A stretch of 64,000 bases of DNA from NCBI RefSeq assembly GCF_008011855.1, contig NZ_VOUX01000033.1, positions 1 through 64,000 on the forward strand, read 5' to 3'. Positions 27,840 through 36,556 of this stretch are shown here, piece after piece. This stretch comes from Serratia bockelmannii. Its GTDB lineage: Bacteria > Pseudomonadota > Gammaproteobacteria > Enterobacterales > Enterobacteriaceae. The position numbers and the translations under genes were made by a program. Each line of letters begins with the position of its first letter. Position 1 is the stretch's first letter. Under the pieces are notes generated by a model. It saw only the letters and a list, made by a program, of their open reading frames with translations. It had not been told where the DNA came from and ran no database searches.

Positions 27840-29636
27840 GTGGATATTAAACAGAAAGTCAAAAACATGACGCTGGAAGAGAAGATCGGGCAAAAAATCA
27901 TGCTGGATTTTCGCTACTGGGATCGGAACGGTAGCAGCAATCAGGATATGACCGTTCCCGATGAAGCCATTGGCAAGCTGATCGCCGATAACCACGTGGG
28001 CGGGGTGATCCTGTTCGCCAATAATCTTAAAGACAAGCAGCAGATCAAAACGTTGACGGCCTGGTATGCCGCGATGAAAACGCACGCCGGCATTCGCCTG
28101 TTTATCGGCACGGATAATGAGGGCGGTAACGTTTTCCGGCTGCCGCGCGGCGACTATGCCTCATTCCCCGGCAATATGGCGCTGGCGGCGGCGATTGAGG
28201 ACGGTGCGGATAAACAGCTCGCCGTTGAACAGGGCAAGCTGATGGCCCAGGATATGCGCGCGTTGCATATCAATACCAACTTTGCCCCGGTCGTGGACGT
28301 CAACACCAACCCGTTCAACCCGGTGATTAACGTTCGCGCCTTCAGCGATGATAAGAACACAGTGTCCCGCCTGGCCGAGAAAATAGTGGCGGGGATGAAG
28401 AAGCAAGGGCTGATCACCGCTTACAAACACTTCCCTGGCCATGGCAGCACCTCCACCGACTCGCATACCGGTTTGCCGCGCGTCGATCGCACGCGGGAAG
28501 AGGCTTTCGCCATCGATATCGCCCCTTATAAGCAAGCTATCGATCGCTGCGCGGCGCCGGACATGGTCATGACCGCGCATATTCAGTATCCGGCTCTGGA
28601 CAACCGCCAGATCGACACCCGCAACGGTGATAAAATCACGGTGCCGGCCACCATGTCGCATGAAATTCAGACACAGATTCTGCGCAATGAGTTGGGGTAT
28701 GCCGGCGTAACGATTTCAGACGCGCTGGATATGGGCGCGATTGCTGAGCACTTCACCCAACAGGGGGCGGCTGAAAACGTCTTTGCCGCCGGGGTGGATA
28801 TCGCCCTGATGCCTGTCAGCATCGCTTCGCCGGCCCAGGCTAACCTGCTGCCGGACCTGATTCGTTATCTTGCGGAAAGGGTGAAAACGGGGCATCTCAG
28901 CGAGGCTGATATCGATGCCTCGGTCGAGCGCATTTTGCGCCTGAAATTACGCCATGGCCTGATGGGGCATAGCGATAAACCTTGTTCCAACGACGCCGCG
29001 TTGTCAGCACACAAGCTGGAAAAGCGCATTGCCGATCGCTCCATTACCGTGGTTATCAACCGTCACAGCCTGCTGCCGTTGAAAGACAAAGCGCTGCGCT
29101 ATTTTATCCTGACCCCGTGGGGTGAGCAGGCCAAAGGCATCGCTAACGTGATGGCACAGGAAGGCTACCAGAACGTCGTTGCCGCGAAGGAAACGGAACT
29201 GAGCGATGCTCAGGTCAGGGCGCATATTGCCGATTGCGACGTGTTCCTGCTCGGCACGCTTTCGACCCGCTTTACGCCTGCTGAACAGGATGGGGTCATT
29301 ACCTCCGCAACCGGAGCGAGTAATGACAGCAGCCCTTATCTGGGCTGGTTGAAATACGCCGCCGAACAGGGGAAAAAGCGCGTTCACCTCTCACTGCGCG
29401 CACCTTACGATATCGTGAACTATGCCGCAGACGTGGAGGCGGCCGTCGCCACCTATTCTTACTACGGGTATGACAGCGGCGTGTGGCGCGGTCCCTCGAT
29501 GATATCTCTGGCACAGGTGCTGACGGGAAAAATCACACCGCACGGAAAACTGCCGGTCAACACCTGGCATGACTACGATGTGGAGACCAACACGGGCAAG
29601 ATCGCATTCCCTCGCGGGACCGGGCTGAGCTGGTAA
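27840..29636 (+). CDS. Glycoside hydrolase family 3 enzyme (NagZ-like beta-N-acetylhexosaminidase)
   Basis: The 598-residue protein starts at GTG 27840, seven bases after a perfect AGGAGG. The GH3 catalytic domain carries the NagZ-type loop KHFPGHGSTSTDSH (196-209, His-Asp dyad) and the nucleophile region TISDALDMGAI (D294). A GH3 C-terminal domain follows. No signal peptide is visible. Unlike the ~340-residue NagZ it has the extra C-terminal domain found in larger Gram-positive-type enzymes. It precedes the lipoprotein DigH, suggesting a role in peptidoglycan glycan turnover. The substrate, probably GlcNAc-containing muropeptides or chitin fragments, is inferred. Confidence 0.88.
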   Translation: MDIKQKVKNMTLEEKIGQKIMLDFRYWDRNGSSNQDMTVPDEAIGKLIADNHVGGVILFANNLKDKQQIKTLTAWYAAMKTHAGIRLFIGTDNEGGNVFRLPRGDYASFPGNMALAAAIEDGADKQLAVEQGKLMAQDMRALHINTNFAPVVDVNTNPFNPVINVRAFSDDKNTVSRLAEKIVAGMKKQGLITAYKHFPGHGSTSTDSHTGLPRVDRTREEAFAIDIAPYKQAIDRCAAPDMVMTAHIQYPALDNRQIDTRNGDKITVPATMSHEIQTQILRNELGYAGVTISDALDMGAIAEHFTQQGAAENVFAAGVDIALMPVSIASPAQANLLPDLIRYLAERVKTGHLSEADIDASVERILRLKLRHGLMGHSDKPCSNDAALSAHKLEKRIADRSITVVINRHSLLPLKDKALRYFILTPWGEQAKGIANVMAQEGYQNVVAAKETELSDAQVRAHIADCDVFLLGTLSTRFTPAEQDGVITSATGASNDSSPYLGWLKYAAEQGKKRVHLSLRAPYDIVNYAADVEAAVATYSYYGYDSGVWRGPSMISLAQVLTGKITPHGKLPVNTWHDYDVETNTGKIAFPRGTGLSW

Positions 29637-29647
29637 TGGGACAAGTA

Positions 29648-29675
29648 CCGGCGTCGTCAGAAAGGGCGACGCCGG
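29648..29675 (+). promoter_or_regulatory. Intercistronic hairpin between GH3 gene and digH
   Basis: CCGGCGTCG (29648-29656) pairs perfectly with CGACGCCGG (29667-29675) across a ten-base loop. No T-run follows, so it may stabilise mRNA or attenuate transcription rather than end it. Confidence 0.55.
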
Positions 29676-29762
29676 CAGCTTGCTCGCGTTGAGAAAGCGG
29701 GCGGTTTCTTGCTCTGCACGAAACGACATGGGATAACCGTCACTCACGGAAGGAGAATATTT

Positions 29763-31049
29763 ATGCCGACAGGCGCAACAAAACTAGGCGGATGGCTGTT
29801 GATGGCCGCCATGCTGGGCGTGAGCGGATGCGCCAAGCCCCCCGAACCGGAGAAACCTGCACAGCCGACACCGCCGGTTACACCGATGCGGGGCATCTGG
29901 CTGGCCACGGTCATTGGCTTGGACTGGCCGCCGGCGGCCTCCCTGAAAGCGGAAACGGCGCAAGAGCGGGTGCGCCTGCAGCAGCAGGGGCTGACGGACG
30001 CACTGGACGACATGGTGAAAACCGGGATTAACACGGTGTATTTTCAGGTTAAACCGGACGGAACGGCCCTGTGGCGTTCTGACATCTTGCCTTGGTCTGA
30101 GGTCTTGACCGGCACCGTGGGCCAGGATCCGGGTTATGATCCGCTGGCCTTTATGCTGCAAGAAGCGCACCGGCGCGGTATCAAGGTCCACGCCTGGCTG
30201 AACCCTTATCGGGTTTCCATGAATACCCGACAGCAAACGATTGATGCACTTAATCAGACGTTGCAGTCCCCACCGGCCAGCGTCTATGCGCTGCATCCTG
30301 ACTGGATCCGCACGGCCAACGACCGCTTCGTGCTCGATCCTGGCTTACCCGACGTGCGCAACTGGATCACCGGCGTGGTGGCTGAAATAGTCAAAAACTA
30401 TGATGTCGATGGCATTCAATTTGACGATTATTTCTATTACGAAACGCCGCAATCGCCGCTGGATGATGGGAAGACGTATCGCGCCTACGGCAAAGGGTTT
30501 GCAGACAAAGCCGCCTGGCGCAGGGACAACACGCTGCAATTGATAAAACAGGTTTCAGCCACCGTCAAAGCGTTGAAACCCGCGGTTGCGTTTGGCGTCA
30601 GCCCGGCGGGCGTATGGCGAAACCAAGCGGACGATCCTGCCGGCTCGGCGACGCGGGCAGGGGCGCCATCGTACGATACGGCCTATGCCGATACGCGCCA
30701 GTGGGTAAAACTGGGGCTGCTCGACTATATCGCACCACAGCTGTATTGGCCTTTTGATCGTGAAATTGTCCGCTACGACGTGCTGGCCAACTGGTGGGCC
30801 GAGGTGGTGAAAGGCACGCCGGTTCGGCTCTATGCCGGGGTGGCGCTGTATAAAGTGGGCACGCCATCGGCCAGCGAGCCGGCCTGGACCGTCGATGGCG
30901 GCGTTCCCGAGCTGAAAAGGCAGTTGGATCTCAACGAGAGCCTGCCGGGGATGGGGGGAACCATCCTGTTCCGGCAACGCTATCTGACCGAGCCGCAAAC
31001 GGATAAGGCCGTGGAGTACCTGCGCACCCGCTGGAAAACCGGTCAATAA
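29763..31049 (+). CDS. digH: DigH (YddW) glycosyl hydrolase lipoprotein
   Basis: DigH cleaves peptidoglycan glycan strands that lack stem peptides during cell division. The 428-residue precursor has a lipoprotein signal with the modified cysteine at position 23 (GVSGC) and Ala at +2, predicting the outer membrane. The GHL10/DUF187 catalytic barrel follows (PMRGIWLATVIGLDWP, KVHAWLNPYRVS, DGIQFDDYFYYE). ATG 29763 follows AAGGAGAATATTT; an in-frame start 18 codons earlier lacks this. It lies 126 bp after the GH3 gene. Confidence 0.92.
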   Translation: MPTGATKLGGWLLMAAMLGVSGCAKPPEPEKPAQPTPPVTPMRGIWLATVIGLDWPPAASLKAETAQERVRLQQQGLTDALDDMVKTGINTVYFQVKPDGTALWRSDILPWSEVLTGTVGQDPGYDPLAFMLQEAHRRGIKVHAWLNPYRVSMNTRQQTIDALNQTLQSPPASVYALHPDWIRTANDRFVLDPGLPDVRNWITGVVAEIVKNYDVDGIQFDDYFYYETPQSPLDDGKTYRAYGKGFADKAAWRRDNTLQLIKQVSATVKALKPAVAFGVSPAGVWRNQADDPAGSATRAGAPSYDTAYADTRQWVKLGLLDYIAPQLYWPFDREIVRYDVLANWWAEVVKGTPVRLYAGVALYKVGTPSASEPAWTVDGGVPELKRQLDLNESLPGMGGTILFRQRYLTEPQTDKAVEYLRTRWKTGQ

Positions 31050-31069
31050 TCACAGGCACTGGCAGGACG

Positions 31070-31096
31070 AGCCGCGGCAAATCGCCGCGGCTTTTT
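31070..31096 (+). terminator. Rho-independent terminator of digH
   Basis: AGCCGCGGC (31070-31078) pairs with GCCGCGGCT (31084-31092) across a five-base loop, followed by TTTTTC. The convergent ynfM stop lies just beyond. Confidence 0.88.
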
Positions 31097-31100
31097 CTTT

Positions 31101-32399
31101 TCAAAGACGAGCGGCTTCCGGCAGGCGTTTCAGGTAATGCACCACCAGCAGCGCCAGCAACAGCATCAGGCTGATAAACGCCGCTACGCCATTCCAGCCG
31201 AAGCTGTGCCAGAACACGCCGCCGAGGGTGCCGGCCACGCTGGAGCCGACGTAATAGCAGAACAGATACAGCGACGACGCCTGGCCTTTGGCGCGGCGCG
31301 CACGGCGGCCAATCCAGCTGCTGGCCACCGAGTGGGCGGCGAAGAAACCGGCGGTGAACAGCATCATGCCGATAAAGATCGCCGGCACCTGCGGCAGCGC
31401 GGTAATCAGGATCCCGATCAGCATAATCACGATTGACGCCAGCAGCACCGGGCCACGTCCGAAGCGCGAGGTGAGCGCGCCGGCCTTGGGCGAGCTGTAG
31501 GAACCGGTGAGGTACACCACCGACAGCAGGCCGACAATCGCCTGGCTCAGGTGGTAAGGATCCGCCAGCAGGCGATAGCCGATATAGTTGAACAGGGTGA
31601 CGAAGCTGCCCATCAGCAGGAAACCTTCCGCGAACAGCAGCGGCAGGCCCTTATCGTGCCAATGCAGCTTGAAGTTGATCAGCAGGGTGCGCGGGCGCAG
31701 CGAGCTGGCGCGAAAATGCCGCGAGGCAGGCAGGATACGCCAGAACATGCAGGCGGCGGCGAGGGCGAACAGGCCGATGACCCCGAGCGATACGCGCCAG
31801 GAGAAGAAGTCGGTCAATACCCCGGTCACCAGGCGACCGCTCATGCCGCCGATCGAGTTGCCGCTGATGTACAGCCCCATCGAGAAGGCGACGAAGCTGG
31901 GATGGATCTCTTCGCTGAGATAGGTCATGCCGACCGCCGCCACGCCGCTCAGCGACAGGCCGATCAGCGCGCGCATCAGCAAAATGCCGTGCCAACTGGT
32001 CATAAAGGCGCAGATCAGCGTGCAGACCGCCGCCAGCAGCAGCGCTACCACCATCACCGATTTACGGCCGATGGCGTCTGACAGCGGCCCGGTGAACATC
32101 AGGCCGATCGCCAGCAGGCCGGTAGAGACCGAAAGCGACAGGCTGCTTTCCGCCGGCGATACGCCGAAGTCTTGCGACAGCACCGGCAGGATCGGCTGCA
32201 CGCAGTAGAGTAGCGCGAAGGTCGCCAGCCCGGCGGAAAACAGCGCCAGCGTTACGCGCATAAACTGCGGCGTGCCGCGTTCGATATAGGGGAGTTTGTT
32301 GTTGAGGGTGGAGCGTTTTACTTTTGGCGCAGCGGCCGCGTCATCGTTGGCGGCCAGCGTCGACGGCATCACGGCCGCAGAACGCACAGGGGTTGTCAC
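31101..32399 (-). CDS. ynfM: MFS transporter YnfM
   Basis: YnfM is a 432-residue, 12-helix major facilitator of the DHA1-like group; in E. coli it has been linked to arabinose/sugar efflux. The N-terminal cytoplasmic tail is about 45 residues. Then come FALLYCVQPILPVLSQDFGV and the MFS motif A (GPLSDAIGRKSVM). It is divergent from the LysR gene ynfL, exactly as in E. coli, so the pair is conserved. The substrate is unproven. Confidence 0.92.
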   Translation of the reverse strand: MTTPVRSAAVMPSTLAANDDAAAAPKVKRSTLNNKLPYIERGTPQFMRVTLALFSAGLATFALLYCVQPILPVLSQDFGVSPAESSLSLSVSTGLLAIGLMFTGPLSDAIGRKSVMVVALLLAAVCTLICAFMTSWHGILLMRALIGLSLSGVAAVGMTYLSEEIHPSFVAFSMGLYISGNSIGGMSGRLVTGVLTDFFSWRVSLGVIGLFALAAACMFWRILPASRHFRASSLRPRTLLINFKLHWHDKGLPLLFAEGFLLMGSFVTLFNYIGYRLLADPYHLSQAIVGLLSVVYLTGSYSSPKAGALTSRFGRGPVLLASIVIMLIGILITALPQVPAIFIGMMLFTAGFFAAHSVASSWIGRRARRAKGQASSLYLFCYYVGSSVAGTLGGVFWHSFGWNGVAAFISLMLLLALLVVHYLKRLPEAARL

Positions 32400-32516
32400 A
32401 GCGTTTCCTTACCGAACTTCGGGGAGATAAACAGACACTTTGCAGATAACAAAATGATAGGGAGTGGCGATTTTTTTGTCTAATATATTAATAATTAAAA
32501 TTAAGACGTTTTAAAT

Positions 32517-33407
32517 ATGAATATCGAGCTGAGACACCTGCGTTACTTTATTGCCGTGGCGGAAGAGCTGCATTTTGGCCGTGCCGCCGAGCGGTTGCGG
32601 ATCTCCCAGCCACCGCTCAGCCAGCAAATCCAGGCGCTGGAAGAGATGGTCGGCGCGCGGCTGCTGGCGCGCAACAACCGCAACGTCAGTTTGACCCAGG
32701 CCGGGGAAATGTTCCTCAAAGAAGCCTACCAGGTGCTCGATCAGGTCGGGCGCGCGGCGGAAAAGGCGGCGCGTCTGGATCGTGGCGAACTGGGGGAAAT
32801 GACCATCGGCTTTACCTCTTCCGCGCCCTTTATCGGCGTGGTGGCGCGCAGCCTGCGCACCTTTCGTCAGCAGTCCCCGCAGGTGCATATCAAAATGCGC
32901 GAAATCAACACCAAACAGCAGATCGAACCGCTGCTGAACGGTGAGCTGGATCTGGGGGTGATGCGCAACACGCGGCTGCCGGAAGCGCTGCACTATCAGC
33001 TGTTGCTGCGCGAACCGCTGGTGGCGGTGGTGCCGGAGGGGCATCCGCTGGCGGAAACGCCCGGCGGCGCGCTGCGTTTTCAACACCTGGCGCAGGAGCC
33101 GTTCGTGTTCTTCTCGCGCGAAGTGGGCACCGCGCTGTATGACGAAATCCTGCTGCTGCTCAGCAAGGCCGGCATTACTCCCTATATCACCCAGGAAGTG
33201 GGGGAAGCGATGACCATCATCGGGCTGGTCTCCGCCGGGTTGGGGGTGTCGATTTTGCCAGCGTCATTCGCCCGAGTGCGGGTGGACGGCGTGCGCTATT
33301 TGCCGCTGGCGGAGCCGGACGCCACCACCGAAGTTTGGCTGGTTCATCACCGCCGCCGGCCGCTGACCGCCGCGGCGCAGGCGCTGATGGCGTTGATGCT
33401 GAAATGA
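32517..33407 (+). CDS. ynfL: LysR-family regulator YnfL
   Basis: YnfL is a 296-residue LysR-type protein beginning MNIELRHLRYFIAVAEELHF, with the HTH AAERLRISQPPLSQQIQALE. Its C-terminal domain contains VGEAMTIIGLVSAGLGVSIL, typical of the CbnR/AlsR-like branch. It is divergent from ynfM with 117 bp of AT-rich promoter DNA between. It probably regulates ynfM; the effector is unknown. Confidence 0.92.
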   Translation: MNIELRHLRYFIAVAEELHFGRAAERLRISQPPLSQQIQALEEMVGARLLARNNRNVSLTQAGEMFLKEAYQVLDQVGRAAEKAARLDRGELGEMTIGFTSSAPFIGVVARSLRTFRQQSPQVHIKMREINTKQQIEPLLNGELDLGVMRNTRLPEALHYQLLLREPLVAVVPEGHPLAETPGGALRFQHLAQEPFVFFSREVGTALYDEILLLLSKAGITPYITQEVGEAMTIIGLVSAGLGVSILPASFARVRVDGVRYLPLAEPDATTEVWLVHHRRRPLTAAAQALMALMLK

Positions 33408-33529
33408 CGTTGAGGTTGGGCAAATAAAAATCAATTCACGCTGAAATTGCGAGGAATTTGTGCAGCAAATCACATAACGAATCAAATAGTTGACGCTGTA
33501 TGACAAAAGCCCCACCATAACCCCTAGTC

Positions 33530-33552
33530 TTTATTTAGAAGCGCGAAAAATA
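33530..33552. promoter_or_regulatory. Candidate Mlc operator (autoregulation)
   Basis: The segment TTTATTTAGAAGCGCGAAAA with following ATA has TATTT and AAATA arms around a GC-rich centre, resembling Mlc sites. It ends 14 bp before the mlc start. E. coli mlc is autoregulated. Confidence 0.5.
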
Positions 33553-33566
33553 GTAGGAGCCGGTTT

Positions 33567-34784
33567 GTGATTGCGGTTGGGCAGCCTGGGCATATCGATC
33601 AAATCAAGCAGACCAATGCGGGGGCGGTTTATCGGCTAATCGATCAGCTGGGCCCGATTTCGCGTATCGAACTGTCAAAACGCGCACAGCTGGCGCCCGC
33701 CAGCATCACCAAGATCGTGCGCGAACTGCTGGAAGCCCATCTGGTCAAGGAAACCGAGTACCAGGAAATCGGCAGCCGGGGCCGCCCGGCGGTGGGGCTG
33801 GTGCTGGACACCGAGGCTTGGCATTACCTTTCCGCCCGTATCAGCCGCGGCAGCATCACGCTGGCGCTGCGCGATCTCAGCAGCAAACTGGTGGTGGAAG
33901 AGTTGCTGCCGCTGGCGGCCGAACACCCTGAACCGCTGCTGAAACGCATCCTGACCGAAGTCGACCAATTCTTTATCCGCCACCAAAGCAAGCTGGAGCG
34001 GCTGACGGCGATCGCCATCACGCTGCCGGGCATGATCGACGTGCAGTCCGGCGTGGTGCACCGCATGCCGTTTTACGACGTGCTGGAGATGCCGCTCGGC
34101 CCGGCGCTGGAAACCCGCACCGGCCTGCCGGTTTACCTGCAGCATGACATCAGCGCCTGGACCATGGCCGAGGCGCTGTATGGCGCCTCGCGCGGCAGCC
34201 AGAACGTGATTCAGGTGGTGATCGACCACAACGTCGGCGCCGGGGTGATCACCGGCGGCCACGTGCTGCATGCCGGCAGCCACAGCGTGGTGGAGATCGG
34301 CCACACCCAGGTCGATCCGTACGGCAAACGCTGCTATTGCGGCAACCACGGCTGCCTTGAAACCGTAGCCAGCATCGAGAACATCCTGGAGATCGCCCAG
34401 CAGCGGCTGAGCGGTTCGATGAGCTCCAGCCTGCACGGCGCGCCGCTGACCGTTGAATCGTTGTGCGACGCCGCGCTGGCGGGCGATCAGCTGGCGCGGG
34501 ACATCATTCTCGGCGTCGGCCACAGCGTGGGGCGCATTCTGGCGATCATGGTCAACCTGTTCAATCCGGAGAAGATCCTGGTGGGCTCGCCGCTCAACCG
34601 CGCGGCGGAGATCCTGCACCCGGCCATCGCGTCCTGCATTCGCCAGCAGGCGCTGCCGGCCTACAGCGAGCAGGTCAAGGTCGAATCCACGCAGTTCTTC
34701 AATAAGGGCACCATGCCCGGCGCCGCGCTGGTGAAAGAGGCGCTGTACAACGGTTCGCTGCTGGTGCAATTGCTGCAAGGCTAA
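33567..34784 (+). CDS. mlc: Mlc (DgsA): ROK-family glucose-responsive repressor
   Basis: Mlc represses ptsG, ptsHI, manXYZ and malT and is sequestered by dephosphorylated EIICB-Glc at the membrane. The 405-residue protein starts at GTG 33567 (IAVGQPGHIDQIKQTNAGAV). Its winged HTH is LAPASITKIVRELLEAHLV. The zinc site is formed by the His of VEIGHTQVDPYG and the Cys of CYCGNHGC. It is close to E. coli Mlc throughout and keeps the order ynfM-ynfL-mlc-bioD2. Confidence 0.97.
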   Translation: MIAVGQPGHIDQIKQTNAGAVYRLIDQLGPISRIELSKRAQLAPASITKIVRELLEAHLVKETEYQEIGSRGRPAVGLVLDTEAWHYLSARISRGSITLALRDLSSKLVVEELLPLAAEHPEPLLKRILTEVDQFFIRHQSKLERLTAIAITLPGMIDVQSGVVHRMPFYDVLEMPLGPALETRTGLPVYLQHDISAWTMAEALYGASRGSQNVIQVVIDHNVGAGVITGGHVLHAGSHSVVEIGHTQVDPYGKRCYCGNHGCLETVASIENILEIAQQRLSGSMSSSLHGAPLTVESLCDAALAGDQLARDIILGVGHSVGRILAIMVNLFNPEKILVGSPLNRAAEILHPAIASCIRQQALPAYSEQVKVESTQFFNKGTMPGAALVKEALYNGSLLVQLLQG

Positions 34785-34875
34785 CATCAGAACTTCTTAT
34801 TAATCCCGCAAAAGATTGAGCTACCTCAAGCCCCTACGTGGCAGCATCCCCTAGAATTTTTCCGAAAGACTTCTT

Positions 34876-34891
34876 CGCCGCCGATGCGGCG
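34876..34891 (+). terminator. Short hairpin between mlc and bioD2
   Basis: CGCCGC and GCGGCG form a six-bp stem around CGAT in the 144-bp mlc-bioD2 gap. It has no T-run, so it may be only a weak terminator. Confidence 0.35.
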
Positions 34892-34928
34892 ACACATTGT
34901 TAACGGGGCATTCTGGGGCATTTTATTC

Positions 34929-35594
34929 ATGTTGAAGCGTTTATTTGTGACAGGCACGGATACCGACGTCGGTAAAACCGTGGTTTCCCGCGGGTTGATG
35001 CAGGCGCTGGCCGCCGAAGGCCGTTCAGTGGCCGGCTACAAGCCGATCGCCGCGCGCTGCCAGGAAACCAGCGAGGGCATCCGCAATAAAGACGCTTTGG
35101 TGTTGCAGGCATCTTCAACCTTGCCGCTGCCCTACGAGGAGATCAACCCCATCACTTGTCTGGATGAGGTGTTTCACGCGCATGCGACCGAGGATATCAA
35201 CTATGGCCTGATGAGCAGCGGCCTGCGGGATCTGTCCGCCAAAGCTGATACGGTGGTGGTGGAGGGCAGCGGCGGCTGGCGCGTGCTGATGAACGATCTG
35301 CGGCCGTACGCCGAATGGGTGGTGCAGGAGCAACTGCCGGTGGTGCTGGTGGTGGGCATCAAGCTGGGCTGCGTCAGCCACGCGCTGCTGACCGCGCAGT
35401 CGATCATCAACGACGGCCTGCCGCTGCTGGGCTGGGTGGCCAACCGCATCAATCCGGGGTTGGCGCACTACGCCGAAACCATCACGGCGCTGCAGCAGCG
35501 CATTTCCGCGCCGCTGCTGGGTGAAATTCCGTATCTGCCGCGCGCGGAGCAGCGCGAACTGGCGCACTACCTCGATATTTCCACGTTGCTGTAG
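34929..35594 (+). CDS. bioD2: Dethiobiotin synthetase-like protein BioD2 (YnfK)
   Basis: BioD-type enzymes make dethiobiotin from DAPA, CO2 and ATP. This is the second, mlc-linked paralogue of enterobacteria, whose role beside the main BioD is unclear. The 221-residue protein starts MLKRLFVTGTDTDVGKTVVS with the P-loop. It has VVVEGSGGWRVLMND (Mg/phosphate binding) and VANRINPGLAHYAET near the C-terminus. ATG 34929 aligns with the E. coli start; the ribosome site is weak. It converges on a DUF2938 gene. Confidence 0.93.
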   Translation: MLKRLFVTGTDTDVGKTVVSRGLMQALAAEGRSVAGYKPIAARCQETSEGIRNKDALVLQASSTLPLPYEEINPITCLDEVFHAHATEDINYGLMSSGLRDLSAKADTVVVEGSGGWRVLMNDLRPYAEWVVQEQLPVVLVVGIKLGCVSHALLTAQSIINDGLPLLGWVANRINPGLAHYAETITALQQRISAPLLGEIPYLPRAEQRELAHYLDISTLL

Positions 35595-35599
35595 CCCAT

Positions 35600-36094
35600 T
35601 CAGGCACAGAACGTCGCCAACAATCGGGCGGCGATCAGCAGGCCCAGCCCATACACCGTGTGGGTGAGCAGGCTGAGGAGCCGCGCTCTGCGCGGATTGG
35701 CGGTTTTCGCCGCCGCCACGCCAAAGCCCAGCGCGGGCTGCATCACCAGAAACGGCGCCGCCAGGCTCAGCCAGCCGCTCAACAGCGCGATGCGCGGTTC
35801 CGGCGCCGCATACCACTCGATGCCCGCCAAACCGAGCGGGATAAAGGCGAACGCCAAGCCGATGGCGTAGTGCAGTATCCAGCCGATTTTTCTCTCACCC
35901 CGGCGCGGCGGCGCCGTGACGATGGTGGCGTGAAACCAGCGGCCGTCGAACATGCCGAGAAACCAGCGGCCCACCAGCGCGTAATCGAGGGAAGGGATGC
36001 CAAAGCGCCGCTTCAGCAGCAACGCCCACAAATCCATGCAGAGGGTGGCGCCGGCGCCGGTTAACAGGATGCGCACTAACATATCGGGGGTCAT
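35600..36094 (-). CDS. DUF2938 inner-membrane protein
   Basis: This 164-residue protein has four hydrophobic segments and the DUF2938 features LTGAGATLCMDLWALLLKR and GRWFLGMFDGRWFH near the N-terminus. Function is unknown. It is divergent from a MerR regulator. Its own promoter has the long 19-bp spacer with an internal dyad typical of MerR-activated genes, so it is the probable target of that regulator. Confidence 0.83.
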   Translation of the reverse strand: MTPDMLVRILLTGAGATLCMDLWALLLKRRFGIPSLDYALVGRWFLGMFDGRWFHATIVTAPPRRGERKIGWILHYAIGLAFAFIPLGLAGIEWYAAPEPRIALLSGWLSLAAPFLVMQPALGFGVAAAKTANPRRARLLSLLTHTVYGLGLLIAARLLATFCA

Positions 36095-36140
36095 ACGGGT
36101 GTCCTTAACTCAGTGACGTGATAATGTGCGCACAGTGTGC

Positions 36141-36165
36141 AACTTAAAGTCGGCTTCAAGTCAAT
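36141..36165 (-). promoter_or_regulatory. MerR-type promoter/operator of the DUF2938 gene
   Basis: On the minus strand TTGACT (36164-36159) is followed after 19 bp by CACACT as a weak -10. The near-perfect 20-bp dyad ACTTAAAGTCGGCTTCAAGT (36142-36161) lies inside. A stretched spacer with a central palindrome is the hallmark of promoters activated by MerR proteins through DNA distortion. The -35 overlaps the first codon of the merR gene. Confidence 0.6.
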
Positions 36166-36556
36166 GGCAAAAGAACTGGATATCGGCGCGGTGGCGCGCC
36201 TGAGCGGAGTCGCGCCTTCTGCGCTGCGGCATTACGAGAAAAAGGGGCTGATCGCGTCGATAGGTCGCCACGGTTTGCGCCGTCAATACGCCGCCGGGGT
36301 GCTCGATCAACTGCGGCTGATTGCGCTCGCGCGCCTGGCCGGCTTTACGTTGGATGAGATGAGTGCCTTGTTTGACGAACGGGGCCAAATCGCGATCGAT
36401 CGCGGGCTGCTGGCGGCGCGGGCGGATGAGCTGGATCGCCATATCCAGCGCCTGATGCAGGTGCGCGACGGGCTGCGGCACATGGTCGATTGTCCTGAAC
36501 CCGAGCACCTTCAGTGCCCGCAGTTCAGGAAAATATTGCAGCAGGGTGAGTTCTAA
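36164..36556 (+). CDS. MerR-family transcriptional regulator
   Basis: The 130-residue protein has the MerR winged HTH ([25 protein letters not shown]) followed by a coiled-coil dimerisation helix. A short C-terminal tail bears cysteines in [14 protein letters not shown]. The two cysteines could bind metal or act as redox sensors, as in SoxR or CueR relatives, but they do not match a known motif exactly. ATG 36164 aligns with the family start. It overlaps convergent clcB by 4 bp. Confidence 0.87.
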   Translation: MAKELDIGAVARLSGVAPSALRHYEKKGLIASIGRHGLRRQYAAGVLDQLRLIALARLAGFTLDEMSALFDERGQIAIDRGLLAARADELDRHIQRLMQVRDGLRHMVDCPEPEHLQCPQFRKILQQGEF

